Part shown: positions 1 through 8,141 of the stretch, in pieces
How positions within the stretch are numbered: the stretch's first letter is position 1
Layout of the letters: each line of letters opens with the position of its first letter
Source: Roseimicrobium sp. ORNL1
GTDB taxonomy: Bacteria > Verrucomicrobiota > Verrucomicrobiia > Verrucomicrobiales > Verrucomicrobiaceae
Reading direction: 5' to 3'
DNA: 64,000 bases
NCBI RefSeq assembly: GCF_011044495.1
Contig: NZ_CP049143.1
Location: 62,001-126,000 of the forward strand
Translations under genes and position numbers: made by a program
The notes under the pieces: model-generated
Told to the model about the DNA's origin: nothing
The model's input: only the letters and a program-made list of their open reading frames with translations
Databases searched by the model: none

Positions 1-173
1 TCCTTGGTCCCATACGCGCTGTAGTCGGCGAGCCCCTGATCATCCGTGAGGATGACGACGAAGTTCGGCTTGGCGATCGGACTGGCGGCGGAGATCGAGG
101 CTGTAAAACCGAGGAGCAGCAGGGCACAAAGTGACCCGGCCAAGGAAGTGATGCGTGCGGGAAAGCGAAGCAT
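1..173 (-). CDS. Sulfatase, N-terminal fragment (cut by window edge)
   Basis: Only the first 57 codons lie in the window; the gene runs off the left edge. The start is an ATG at 173. The translation opens with a signal peptide (positively charged MLRFPAR, then a leucine-rich core ending near ASISAA), followed by the segment KPNFVVILTDDQG, the classic opening of type I (formylglycine-dependent) sulfatases, in which the paired aspartates bind the active-site calcium. Known family role: hydrolysis of sulfate esters, in this setting probably on sulfated polysaccharides outside the cytoplasm. The CxPxR maturation motif lies beyond the window, so activity cannot be judged. The next gene on the same strand (start 1195) also encodes an exported protein. 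Confidence 0.85.
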   Translation of the reverse strand, partial: MLRFPARITSLAGSLCALLLLGFTASISAASPIAKPNFVVILTDDQGLADYSAYGTK

Positions 174-205
174 GGCTTGTGCGTGCGACGTTGAATTCAG
201 GAAAA

Positions 206-1195
206 CTATTTCGACGGTTCTTGTTTCACGAACTTCCTCGCGAAATCACGGACCGAGCGCGTGAAGGTCCAGTCACCCGAATCAGGCACCATCTTCGAAG
301 GCGCACCCACCCAACTCTCGATGACATAGTGATCCGGTCTGCCGTCCACGCTCACATAGTCATACCCCTGCTGCATGATGCTGGTGTACCACGTGCTGTC
401 ATCCGCCAGGCCACGATGCTGCATCGCGGGATAACCGGAGGACCAGTAGATCAGGGCGAAGGGAACCTTGCGTTCGCGGCAGAAGTGTTCCAGTCGCTTC
501 AGGTCTCTCCATGAGCCCTTCTGTTGCACGTTGAACCGGATCCAATCCACATCCAGACGGTAGAAGTCGAGGCCACGCACCTTGCGTTCCGCGAGTTTCT
601 TCTCCAACCCTTCAATCCACTTCTGATGCTCCTCCACCGAGATGGAAGGATACGCCTCGATGTCGCCGATGAGGATGTCCGGGAAATGCCGTCGGACCAG
701 GGCGATGTAGTTCGCCGTCTCTTCCATAGCGTATTCGTCTGACTCGTGAATCTTCTCCCGCGTACACACGAGCGGCTCGTCCATGGCGATGGCATGGATG
801 TTCCCACCCAGGCGTTGCAGCCGGTCCCAAATGGGCTTCTCCGCATTGAAGGTCTTCTCGCCAGTGCGTCCCCATTCCTTCAGGGCGCCGACTTCCAGCG
901 CGAGCTTGATGTCCCACTGCTTGAGCATGCCAAACCACGCCTGCAGTTCCTCATCCTTGAAGTGGCGCTGGAAGTTGAGATCTGTCTGGAAGAAGACATC
1001 CAACACCTCCCGCGTGTCCTTCCATTCATCAGGGTGCTCGAAGAGTTCGCGGATCCATTTGCCATTCTCGCCCGCAGGCGGCGCCATCCACACAGTGGCG
1101 TTCTGTTTCTTGGGTGCCTGATCCTGCGCATGGAGCAGCGGAACGCAGGGTGGCAGGAACGCCAATGCGAAGATGATAGGTCGGAAGCGATGCAT
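206..1195 (-). CDS. Exported protein of unknown function, possible TIM-barrel glycosidase-like fold
   Basis: A 329-residue protein starting at the ATG at 1195, chosen because it gives a clean signal peptide (MHRFRPIIFALAFLPPCVPLLHAQ region). A longer start at 1231 adds 12 residues in front of it; neither has a Shine-Dalgarno. After the signal the protein is hydrophilic, aromatic-rich and has no repeats. Segments such as DEPLVCTREK, GDIEAYP, DFYRLDVDWIRFN and PFALIYWSSGYP alternate hydrophobic strands ending in acidic residues with helices, as in barrel hydrolases; this is a structural guess only. I cannot assign a family. It lies between a sulfatase and a beta-lactamase-like gene, all on the minus strand and all exported. 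Confidence 0.7.
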   Translation of the reverse strand: MHRFRPIIFALAFLPPCVPLLHAQDQAPKKQNATVWMAPPAGENGKWIRELFEHPDEWKDTREVLDVFFQTDLNFQRHFKDEELQAWFGMLKQWDIKLALEVGALKEWGRTGEKTFNAEKPIWDRLQRLGGNIHAIAMDEPLVCTREKIHESDEYAMEETANYIALVRRHFPDILIGDIEAYPSISVEEHQKWIEGLEKKLAERKVRGLDFYRLDVDWIRFNVQQKGSWRDLKRLEHFCRERKVPFALIYWSSGYPAMQHRGLADDSTWYTSIMQQGYDYVSVDGRPDHYVIESWVGAPSKMVPDSGDWTFTRSVRDFARKFVKQEPSK

Positions 1196-1285
1196 GAAGG
1201 GGAGTAGTGCCAGTGAGGTCAGTGGTTCCATCCGGACCGAGGAAAATGAATGGAGGGCTTGCGAATGAAGAACCTATCGCGGCAG

Positions 1286-2536
1286 TCAGTCTCTCTTGCC
1301 AAACTTCTCCGTGGCGGCCTTGAGAAACTCCCGGTGCAGCCGCTTGTGCGCTTCGGGCTCGATGTCGAAATTCTGCACCATCACGACCATGGCCAGTCCG
1401 TTCTTCGGGTCGACCCACATCACCGTCTTGCGTGCTCCTTGATGTGTGTAGCTGCCGATGCCGGGCGGTTCCTCGCCCCCGAACTTCGAATACCAGCCGA
1501 TGCCATAGCCGGTTTCGGGTGTGACCTTCACATCGCCTGACTGCACACTGCTCATCGCCTTGATGGCATTCGCAGAGAGATAACGCTTCCCTTCAAAGGT
1601 GCCGCCATTCAACAGCATCTGGCAGAAGCGTCCCATGTCTGTCGCGGTGGAGAAGAGACCGCCCGCGGGCTCGCCATACTTGTTGGCATACTCGTAAAAT
1701 TTTCCCACGCCGAAGTTGTCAAAGACGCGTCTGGGCACGGTCGCGGTCTTGCTCAGCTTCGCAAAGACCTCCGGCGGGAGATTCGCATCCAGCTTCACAT
1801 CCTCCAGCGCCGTCTTGTCCTTGTTGAGTCGCACGGAACTCGCCAGCCGTGAAGCCTGCCCTTCCGAAGGCCAGAAGGTCGTATCCTTCATGCCAAGCGG
1901 CGCAAAGAGACGCTGCTGCAGGAATTCGGTATAAGGCATCCCACTCACCACCTCCACGATGCGTCCTGCGGCATTGATGCCCACATTGTTGTATTCGAAC
2001 TTGGTTCCCGGCTCACGAATCAACGGGAACTTCGCGCTTTGCTTCACCTTCTCCTCCAGCGACGGCTGGTTCTTCAAGCGAGGATCCCTCGCGGTGAGCA
2101 GACCGCTGGTGTGGGTCATCACATCCCGGATGGTGATGGGATGCTTCGGTGGATGAAGCGGACCGCCTTCCGTTTCCTGCACCTGCTGTCCCTTGAACTC
2201 AGGCAGGTACTTCTCGACCGGATCATCAAGGCTGTTCTTCCCTTCATCCACCAGCATCATCACCGCCACACCGGTCACGGACTTCGTCATGGAAGCGATC
2301 CAGAAGAGTGCGTCATTCTTCATCGGCTCTTTGGTGGCGAGGCTCGCATAGCCGACGCTCTCCAGCGCGAGCACCTTGCCTTTGTCTGCGACCAGCATCA
2401 CTGCTCCGGCGATCTTACCTTCATCCACCAGAGGCTTCAGCGCGGTTGCCAGCACTCCGGGGGGTGGCGTTTCCGCCACGGTCACCCTTGGCGCAATCAG
2501 GAGTGTACAAAGAAGAAGGGGAACAAAGGTCTTCAT
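1286..2536 (-). CDS. Exported serine hydrolase, beta-lactamase/class C penicillin-binding family
   Basis: A 416-residue protein with signal peptide MKTFVPLLLCTLLIAPRVTVA. The catalytic SxxK motif is S82-M-T-K85 (within FWIASMTKS) and the second-motif Tyr is Y182 in FEYNNVG (YxN). Near the C-terminus YTHQGARKT occupies the place of the third HxG/KTG motif. These place it in PF00144, a family covering class C beta-lactamases, DD-peptidases and esterases such as EstB. Sequence alone does not tell which. The length is typical. The HTSGLL segment just after the substrate-facing loop is also family-typical. It is a monocistron or part of the minus-strand run of exported genes from 173 to 4388. Confidence 0.9.
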   Translation of the reverse strand: MKTFVPLLLCTLLIAPRVTVAETPPPGVLATALKPLVDEGKIAGAVMLVADKGKVLALESVGYASLATKEPMKNDALFWIASMTKSVTGVAVMMLVDEGKNSLDDPVEKYLPEFKGQQVQETEGGPLHPPKHPITIRDVMTHTSGLLTARDPRLKNQPSLEEKVKQSAKFPLIREPGTKFEYNNVGINAAGRIVEVVSGMPYTEFLQQRLFAPLGMKDTTFWPSEGQASRLASSVRLNKDKTALEDVKLDANLPPEVFAKLSKTATVPRRVFDNFGVGKFYEYANKYGEPAGGLFSTATDMGRFCQMLLNGGTFEGKRYLSANAIKAMSSVQSGDVKVTPETGYGIGWYSKFGGEEPPGIGSYTHQGARKTVMWVDPKNGLAMVVMVQNFDIEPEAHKRLHREFLKAATEKFGKRD

Positions 2537-2597
2537 GGAATAGGAGGAAGATGTTTGCGGTGCTTATTCAGTCCGCGGGTCCAATGGCTACGCTGCT

Positions 2598-4388
2598 TCA
2601 GGGTGCCATCACGTTCACCACGCTGTCCGCCATGCCACTCTTGTAAGCCACGGCCTTCACCTGAATGCCGGGCTGCACGCTGATCACCCCGCAGTAGACA
2701 TAACCACGCGTACGCGTGGGCTCGGTGCCATCCAGCGTATAGCGGAACCACGCTCCCGGTGTGGATGACTTCAAGGTGATGCGCTTGCCGTCATTCGCGA
2801 ACTCCGGCTTGCCGCAGGGTTCCTTGCCCTCTTCATACAGGCCGCAGTCGGGATAGTTCTTGATGACATCCCACGCGAGTTTCTCCACGAACTTCGCCTG
2901 TGCAGGGGTGTACGTGGTCTCGATGGGCAGCACCTTGCCCTCCGGTGCTTCTTTGTAGAAGGCGGCATACCACGTGAGATCCACCAGGTGTCCGCCATTG
3001 GCAGACCCATGCGTGGGAGCGGCAGCGGGATGCACCTGATCATGGAAGAGCAAGGGATAGAACATGCCCGGCTTGCCTTCGGGGAACTTGCCGCTGTCGA
3101 TGTGATTCTTCATCCAGCCCATGGCCAGTGCGGAGGGCAAGATGCGAGGACGCTTGCCCACGCTGTACTGAGCAGTCAGACGGTGTTGCAACTCCTCGAC
3201 ATAGAGCAGCATCGCGCTCATGGACTCTTCCCACGTCAGCGCAGGGAAGGTCTTCTTCATCTGGTAAGACGGCACATCGCCGCGATCGCTGGGGCGCTGG
3301 CGCTTCTGCTCGACCCATTCACAGTACAGCCACGGCTGCACCTCGGGTGACTTCTGCTGGAAGAGTTTGATGAAGTTGATCTCCGCATCGATCTCCTTCG
3401 CGAGGTCAAAGTCGCGCGGCTGAAGCGTCAGCACATCCACCTTGTCGATGCCCTTCCAATACTCTTCCCAGGTCTGGCTGCCCCGCTTGCGGGCCAGTTC
3501 CTCCTTTGCGTTTGCCACCTTGTCCTTGGCATATTCACCCGTGGCGAGAGCCCACTGCTCACGCGTCAGTGCCCCGGGGCGGAGGAACAGATCCGTCTTC
3601 TGATCATAGCCCGCCGTGCGTGCAAACCTTGCGAAGCCCGAGGTCGTTCCCGTGAGGCTGTTGCCGATGCCCGCAGTCTTCAGGCCCTGCTTACGCCCCT
3701 CAGGCACGAGGTACGTGATGGTATTCAACAAGCCCGGCGCCTGCCCAGGTGAGATGGCCATGGCACTGAAGGTCGTGTTCTTCTCCACACGAATCGGTTT
3801 GGTGTAGGTCTCGCCGTGTTCCGCTGTGGGCCAGGTGCCATCCAGCGTGTAGCGGATGGTGGCTCCGGGGTTGGACTTGATGGTGACCTCCGTGGGGCCA
3901 TTCAGAGTTACATCCGCAGGAAAGAACGCGGGCCGCTGCGCCGCAGCAATGTAGAAGAGGTCGTAGCCAATGATGGTGGTGTCATCCACGTCATCCTTGA
4001 AGAAGTTGATCTTCATCCCCTTGTCCTCACCTCCGAGGAGCAGGTCACCCGTGTAGAACTCGACCTTTGCAATCTTCCCAGTCGTCGTCTTGGGCTGAAC
4101 GAAGCGCACCCAGCGATACACTTTTTTATTCTCGATCTTGATCTCGCCCCATTGCCCTTTGACGGGCGCTTCCTTGATTTCCACCAGCGGCTCATACCCC
4201 TCATAGCGCGAGGTGTTGGAGCCTTGGAACACACCGCCGACCAACTCCAGTTCCTTACCCGGGGCCGTGGCCTGGAAGCGTACACGGTTGCAGGCGGGGT
4301 CGACCTTTTCTGCCGAGGCACGGGGGATGAGAGCGCTGGCGAAACACGACGTCAGCAAGGCAAGGAAGATGAAGGGGGGCGTTTTCAT
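2598..4388 (-). CDS. Secreted SGNH-hydrolase-like protein flanked by two chitobiase C-terminal domains
   Basis: 596 residues with signal peptide MKTPPFIFLALLTSCFASALIPRASA. An N-terminal beta-rich region (about 30-150) is followed by a first chitobiase/beta-hexosaminidase C-terminal-type domain (about 158-228; signature ATIRYTLDGTWPT) and a second at the extreme C-terminus (about 528-596; signature AWFRYTLDGTEPT). Between them IGNSLTGT at 241-248 resembles SGNH block I, and HDQVHPAAA near residue 455 resembles the DxxH block V. The central domain may therefore be an esterase/deacetylase-like fold; this is inferred from two motifs only. It diverges from the PAS-AraC regulator at 4472, with 83 bp between the starts, so that regulator is a candidate controller. 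Confidence 0.75.
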   Translation of the reverse strand: MKTPPFIFLALLTSCFASALIPRASAEKVDPACNRVRFQATAPGKELELVGGVFQGSNTSRYEGYEPLVEIKEAPVKGQWGEIKIENKKVYRWVRFVQPKTTTGKIAKVEFYTGDLLLGGEDKGMKINFFKDDVDDTTIIGYDLFYIAAAQRPAFFPADVTLNGPTEVTIKSNPGATIRYTLDGTWPTAEHGETYTKPIRVEKNTTFSAMAISPGQAPGLLNTITYLVPEGRKQGLKTAGIGNSLTGTTSGFARFARTAGYDQKTDLFLRPGALTREQWALATGEYAKDKVANAKEELARKRGSQTWEEYWKGIDKVDVLTLQPRDFDLAKEIDAEINFIKLFQQKSPEVQPWLYCEWVEQKRQRPSDRGDVPSYQMKKTFPALTWEESMSAMLLYVEELQHRLTAQYSVGKRPRILPSALAMGWMKNHIDSGKFPEGKPGMFYPLLFHDQVHPAAAPTHGSANGGHLVDLTWYAAFYKEAPEGKVLPIETTYTPAQAKFVEKLAWDVIKNYPDCGLYEEGKEPCGKPEFANDGKRITLKSSTPGAWFRYTLDGTEPTRTRGYVYCGVISVQPGIQVKAVAYKSGMADSVVNVMAP

Positions 4389-4471
4389 GTGGGGCAGCGG
4401 GATGCCTAGAACGACGCGGTTGACGCCATGTTGCCAGCAGGATTGATTATGGGCTGACGACGACAGATCTT

Positions 4472-5302
4472 ATGCCAAATGCGACACGTCAACCCGCCCA
4501 GCTCCGGCATGCCAGGACACGATCCACTGCGGTGACTCGGCGTCAGCTCGACAGCCGGGACGGCTGGCTGCAGGAGATTGCGCCCACCAGCCTCTTCCAC
4601 ACGCTCTTCGACCACCTGCCGGGTTTGCATTTCTTTGCGAAGAATCAGCGCGGAGAGATCATGTTCCTCAGTTCCAGCATTCGCGAGCGCTATGGCCTTC
4701 GCGACGATGCGAGTGCGGTGGGACTCACCGACTTCGACATCAATCCGCATGGCATGGCGGAGAGCTATGTGAGTGATGATGCCCGCATCTATGCCACGGG
4801 CGAACCAATGAGCGGCCGTGTGGAGCTCTGGTGGGACGCGCAGGGCGTCCCGAACTGGTATGTGGTGACGAAACTGCCCATCTGGTCACGTCGTGGCCGC
4901 ATCATCGGCGTGATGGGTGTCATCCAGGAATATGAGGGCCATGCGCGCTTCCACGCCCCGTGGCGGGAGATCGCGGTCTCCGTGAAGTATATCCGCCAAC
5001 ACTTTCGCAAACAGGTGACCATTTCGACACTCGCGGAGCAGGCGGGCTTGTCCATCCGCCAGCTTCAGCGTCGCTTCCGTGCGGTGCTGCGCCTCACGCC
5101 ACAGGAGTTTCTCATCAAGACGCGCGTGCTGGCCGCCTGTCGTGCGCTTCGCGAAAGCGATGCCTCACTCCTGGACATCGCCTCCGCGTGTGGGTTCTAT
5201 GATCAGAGTTCATTCACCGAACACTTCCGGCGACACACCGGGCAAACGCCCCTGGCATATCGCCGGCAGATACTTCGCCGCGCTACCCAGACAAGCGAGT
5301 GA
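4472..5302 (+). CDS. AraC-family transcriptional regulator with N-terminal PAS domain
   Basis: 276 residues. A PAS-like sensory domain spans about 42-158: LFDHLPGLHFFAKNQRGE, then the YVSDDARIYATGEP helix and the WYVVTKLPIW strand pair. The C-terminal AraC/XylS DNA-binding domain spans 166-268, with helix-turn-helix 1 around 183-203 (ISTLAEQAGLSIRQLQRRF) and helix-turn-helix 2 around 232-254 (LLDIASACGFYDQSSFTEHF), ending in the family signature GQTPLAYRR. PAS-AraC proteins of this type commonly sit beside sugar or polysaccharide genes in Verrucomicrobiota and Planctomycetota. Here it diverges from the SGNH/chitobiase-domain gene and ends 6 bp before the convergent SRPBCC gene. The ATG at 4472 lacks a Shine-Dalgarno. 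Confidence 0.92.
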   Translation: MPNATRQPAQLRHARTRSTAVTRRQLDSRDGWLQEIAPTSLFHTLFDHLPGLHFFAKNQRGEIMFLSSSIRERYGLRDDASAVGLTDFDINPHGMAESYVSDDARIYATGEPMSGRVELWWDAQGVPNWYVVTKLPIWSRRGRIIGVMGVIQEYEGHARFHAPWREIAVSVKYIRQHFRKQVTISTLAEQAGLSIRQLQRRFRAVLRLTPQEFLIKTRVLAACRALRESDASLLDIASACGFYDQSSFTEHFRRHTGQTPLAYRRQILRRATQTSE

Positions 5303-5308
5303 TGGGAA

Positions 5309-6331
5309 TCAGCTCGCTGTAGTGGCATCAGCAGACGCCGCATTCATCCTCTTCTTATAGAATGCTTCCAGGCGATCATGCGCCGCCCACAGAGGCGACG
5401 GTGTGTCTCCCGAAAGGCGCGCGAAGAGGACAGCCGTGTGCAAGTGCCAGCCAGAACTCACGTCGGCGCGCTCTGCGTCGGAGCAGAGTTTGCGGTGGGT
5501 GAGCGTGAGCTGGACGTCTTCCCCCTTGGGCTCCAGGTCGAAGATGACCTCGGAGTTTTCCCCCGGCTTCTCCCCTTCCCAGGTGATGCCCAGGCGATGA
5601 GGTGGTTCATACGCGACGACCTTCCCCGCCATGGGCACGCCAGGATCATGCACCGTGCGGTATTTCTCCGGCGGTGTTTCGTTGGGCGAGATATTGGCGT
5701 GCCGGAAGTGCAGATGGACATCGCCACCCAAACGCGGCTCAATGGTGCCATCCGTGAACCACGTCTTGCGCTTGTCGCTCTCCATCAGGTAGGCCCACAC
5801 ACGCTCCACCGGACCGGGCAGCAGTCGCACCACACGCGCCTCGTCCTTGCCAATCACTTGCACGGGCTCGCGGTTCACCACCGCATAGCGGTCGCCCAGG
5901 CTCGCGGCCAGACCTTCGACAATGGTCGTCCAGCCATCCTGCGAGCGAGGGGCAAAATGCACCCAGTCAGGATGCACATCCTGCGTGAGCGTGAGGACAC
6001 AGCTCTCCCCCTGTGGCTCAATCTCCACGGTCACCTTCGTGAAATCCTTGGAGTACTTGGGCACACCGAACGTGAAGACCAGCCGCCGCGGGCGATCGAT
6101 TTCCAGATACTCTCCCGTGTGTTCCACGTCCTCGCCATCGCGTCGCTCCGTGTAAGTAAACTTACCGCCCACACGTGCATCGGCCTCCGCACGCACCATT
6201 TTCCCAGTGGGCGTGGCGAAGAGCCACTGCGAAGCCAGTCGTGGATTGAGCCATGCATCGAACACGCGCTCAGCGGGGAAGGAAATGCGCCTGACGACGC
6301 GCACGAAAGGGTAGGCAGAATCTTGTTTCAT
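5309..6331 (-). CDS. Tandem SRPBCC/AHSA1 domain protein
   Basis: 340 residues made of two START/Bet v1-like (activator of Hsp90 ATPase homologue 1-like) domains in a row. Domain 1 (about 8-150) opens VRRISFPAERVFDAWLNP and carries the GGKFTYTERRDGE hairpin; domain 2 (about 160-325) opens EARVVRLLPGPVERVWAYL and repeats the pattern (LGGDVHLHFRHAN, PHRLGITWEGEKPG). The fold forms a hydrophobic ligand cavity. Most bacterial members linked to ArsR regulators have no known ligand. The gene follows the ArsR gene on the same strand with a 56-bp gap, the very common ArsR-SRPBCC operon, and is probably controlled from the palindrome at 6736-6763. Confidence 0.9.
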   Translation of the reverse strand: MKQDSAYPFVRVVRRISFPAERVFDAWLNPRLASQWLFATPTGKMVRAEADARVGGKFTYTERRDGEDVEHTGEYLEIDRPRRLVFTFGVPKYSKDFTKVTVEIEPQGESCVLTLTQDVHPDWVHFAPRSQDGWTTIVEGLAASLGDRYAVVNREPVQVIGKDEARVVRLLPGPVERVWAYLMESDKRKTWFTDGTIEPRLGGDVHLHFRHANISPNETPPEKYRTVHDPGVPMAGKVVAYEPPHRLGITWEGEKPGENSEVIFDLEPKGEDVQLTLTHRKLCSDAERADVSSGWHLHTAVLFARLSGDTPSPLWAAHDRLEAFYKKRMNAASADATTAS

Positions 6332-6387
6332 GGTGGCTCAAAGGATTGCTGAACCGGGTGGCGACCTGTCTGGCCGTCGCAGCAGGC

Positions 6388-6723
6388 TCATTTCTTCTTC
6401 ACACGGGGTTTCTTCTTCTTTTCGTCTTCCGCGCGGAGGGTGTGCTCCAGGGCATCCAGGCGGTGTTCCCAGAATTGCTTCGTCTTCGCGATCCACGCCT
6501 CCATCTCAGAGAATCCACCCTGATCCAGCGAGTGGATGCGACGCTGACCATCGGCGCGCACACTGACCAGCCCGGCCTCGCGCAGCAGCTTGAGATGCTG
6601 GGAGATGGCCGGGGCCGTCATGTCGAACCGGGCCACGATTTCACCCGCCGTACGCTCCCGCTCCGCCAGCATCTCCACGATGCGGCGGCGAGTGGGGTCG
6701 GCAAGCGCGGTGAAAGCGAGCAT
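6388..6723 (-). CDS. ArsR-family transcriptional repressor
   Basis: 111 residues. The winged helix-turn-helix occupies about 2-85: FTALADPTRRRIVEMLAERE (helices 1-2), then TAGEIVARFDMTAPAISQHL (recognition helix) and LVSVRADGQRRIHSL (wing). No ELCVCDL-type metal-binding cysteines are present, so this is not a classical arsenic/cadmium sensor; it matches the metal-independent subgroup usually paired with SRPBCC proteins. The C-terminus is lysine-rich (DEKKKKPRVKKK). It is the first gene of an operon with the SRPBCC gene. The 28-bp palindrome just upstream of its ATG is the likely autoregulatory operator. Confidence 0.92.
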   Translation of the reverse strand: MLAFTALADPTRRRIVEMLAERERTAGEIVARFDMTAPAISQHLKLLREAGLVSVRADGQRRIHSLDQGGFSEMEAWIAKTKQFWEHRLDALEHTLRAEDEKKKKPRVKKK

Positions 6724-6735
6724 GGTAACATTATG

Positions 6736-6763
6736 AAGTTATTACTTAATTAAGCAACAACTT
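6736..6763. promoter_or_regulatory. 28-bp imperfect palindrome, probable ArsR operator
   Basis: The two 14-nt halves match at 12 of 14 positions, centred on the perfect 10-mer CTTAATTAAG at 6745-6754. Outer TTATGA (6731-6736) and TCATAA (6766-6771) extend the symmetry with a 3-nt offset. It lies 12 to 40 bp upstream of the ArsR start codon (6723), in an AT-rich stretch within GC-rich DNA, where a repressor would overlap the promoter. ArsR-family proteins bind such dyads as dimers. Binding is inferred from position and symmetry. Confidence 0.7.
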
Positions 6764-6844
6764 AATCATAAAGACCACGCCACCCCATCCCGTGGCCGAC
6801 CGGCCACACTTCTCTCCTCGGTGCGCGGGAAGGCTGCTTACTCG

Positions 6845-7927
6845 CTACGCAGCGGACAACGCCGGGTAGTCGATATACCCGCGCGCCTCGTGCGTGTAGA
6901 ATGTCGTCGTGTCCGGAAGCGAAAGTTCCTTCCCGTGGCGCAAGCGCTCCGCGAGATCAGGGTTGCTGATGAACTGATGACCAAATGCCACCGCATCGAG
7001 CTTGCCCGTGCTGACGGCAGCCTCTGCTTCTTCACGGGTGTATCCCACATTCACAACGAGCACGCCCTGGAAGGCCTCACGTGCCACAGCGACGATGTCT
7101 GTGTCCGACTTCTGCACACCGAGGATGTCCGCCCGCATGAGGTGGAGATAGCCAATGCCACGCTCACCCAAGGCTGCCGCCACGTAGCGGGTGAGACCCA
7201 CGGGATCGCTGTCGATCATGTCATTGTAGCTGTTGAGCGGTGAGATGCGCACGCCCACCTGCTTCTTGTCCCATACGGTGCAAACGGCATCCGTCACTTC
7301 CAGCAACAGGCGCGCCCGGTTCTCGACCGGACCGCCATAGGGACCGGTTCTCTTGTTCACCCCATCACGCAGAAACTCATCGAGGAGGTACCCATTGGCC
7401 CCGTGGATCTCAATGCCATCAAATCCTGCCGCTTTTGCATTTTCAGCCGCCTGGCGAAAGCCTTCGACGATGCCCGGCAATTCGTCATCGCTTAGTTCGC
7501 GCGGTACGACATAGGGCTTCGGACCTTCCGGTGTGTGCGTGTGGTCACCGGTGATGGCCAGGGCACTGGGCGCGACCGGTTGGGCACCGCCATTAAAATA
7601 CGGATGACACGCGCGCCCTCCATGCCAAAGCTGCAGCCAAATGAGCCCGCCCCTGGCATGCACGGCGTCCGTCACCTTCTTCCAGGCAGCGACCTGGGCC
7701 GGTGAATAGATGCCCGGCTCGCGTCCGTTGAAGGCCGAGTTCCCCTCCATCACCATGGTGGCTTCCGCCACAATCAACCCTGCGCCGGCACGCTGGGCAT
7801 AGTATTCCGCCATGATGTCCGTCGGCACGTGATCTGCATCTGCCCGGCAGCGGGTGAGCGGGGCCATGACGACGCGATTGGCCAGGGTAAGCGGGCCGAG
7901 CGAGAGGGGAGTGAATAGTGCTGACAT
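6845..7927 (-). CDS. Old yellow enzyme family ene-reductase (NemA-like, HxxN type)
   Basis: 360 residues from the ATG at 7927; a TTG at 7948 would add seven residues (PISITS) that do not look like OYE. FMN-binding (beta/alpha)8 barrel. Motifs seen: MAPLTRCRAD (21-30), LWHGGR (100-105), and the substrate-binding pair H175-G-A-N178 in IEIHGANGYLLDEFL, followed by Y180. HxxN is the classical NemA/OYE1 arrangement, unlike the HxxH of the second OYE homologue at 53027. Known role: NADPH-dependent reduction of activated alkenes, nitro compounds or nitrate esters. The physiological substrate is unknown. It diverges from the L,D-transpeptidase gene, and no operon partner is evident. Confidence 0.92.
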   Translation of the reverse strand: MSALFTPLSLGPLTLANRVVMAPLTRCRADADHVPTDIMAEYYAQRAGAGLIVAEATMVMEGNSAFNGREPGIYSPAQVAAWKKVTDAVHARGGLIWLQLWHGGRACHPYFNGGAQPVAPSALAITGDHTHTPEGPKPYVVPRELSDDELPGIVEGFRQAAENAKAAGFDGIEIHGANGYLLDEFLRDGVNKRTGPYGGPVENRARLLLEVTDAVCTVWDKKQVGVRISPLNSYNDMIDSDPVGLTRYVAAALGERGIGYLHLMRADILGVQKSDTDIVAVAREAFQGVLVVNVGYTREEAEAAVSTGKLDAVAFGHQFISNPDLAERLRHGKELSLPDTTTFYTHEARGYIDYPALSAA

Positions 7928-8141
7928 GGATGTGATGGAGATAGGCAAAACGGTGACAAATACCGATGGAAGCAGCTACGCGCACCTTGGCACATCCAGA
8001 CGCATGGAACAAATTTCCGGATGGCAGGAGTTTCCTAAAACCAAACCGCTGGGGGCATGGCAATCGTATCCCTCTGGGCACAGTGTTTGCATCAGGCGAA
8101 GACCGGTGTCACAAAGCTACAGCTCCGCACAAGAGTCTCCG

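Noticed and set aside
6792-6807. Hairpin GTGGCC/GGCCAC downstream of the OYE gene
   Set aside because: No T-run follows on either strand and it lies in the ArsR upstream region; too weak to call a terminator.
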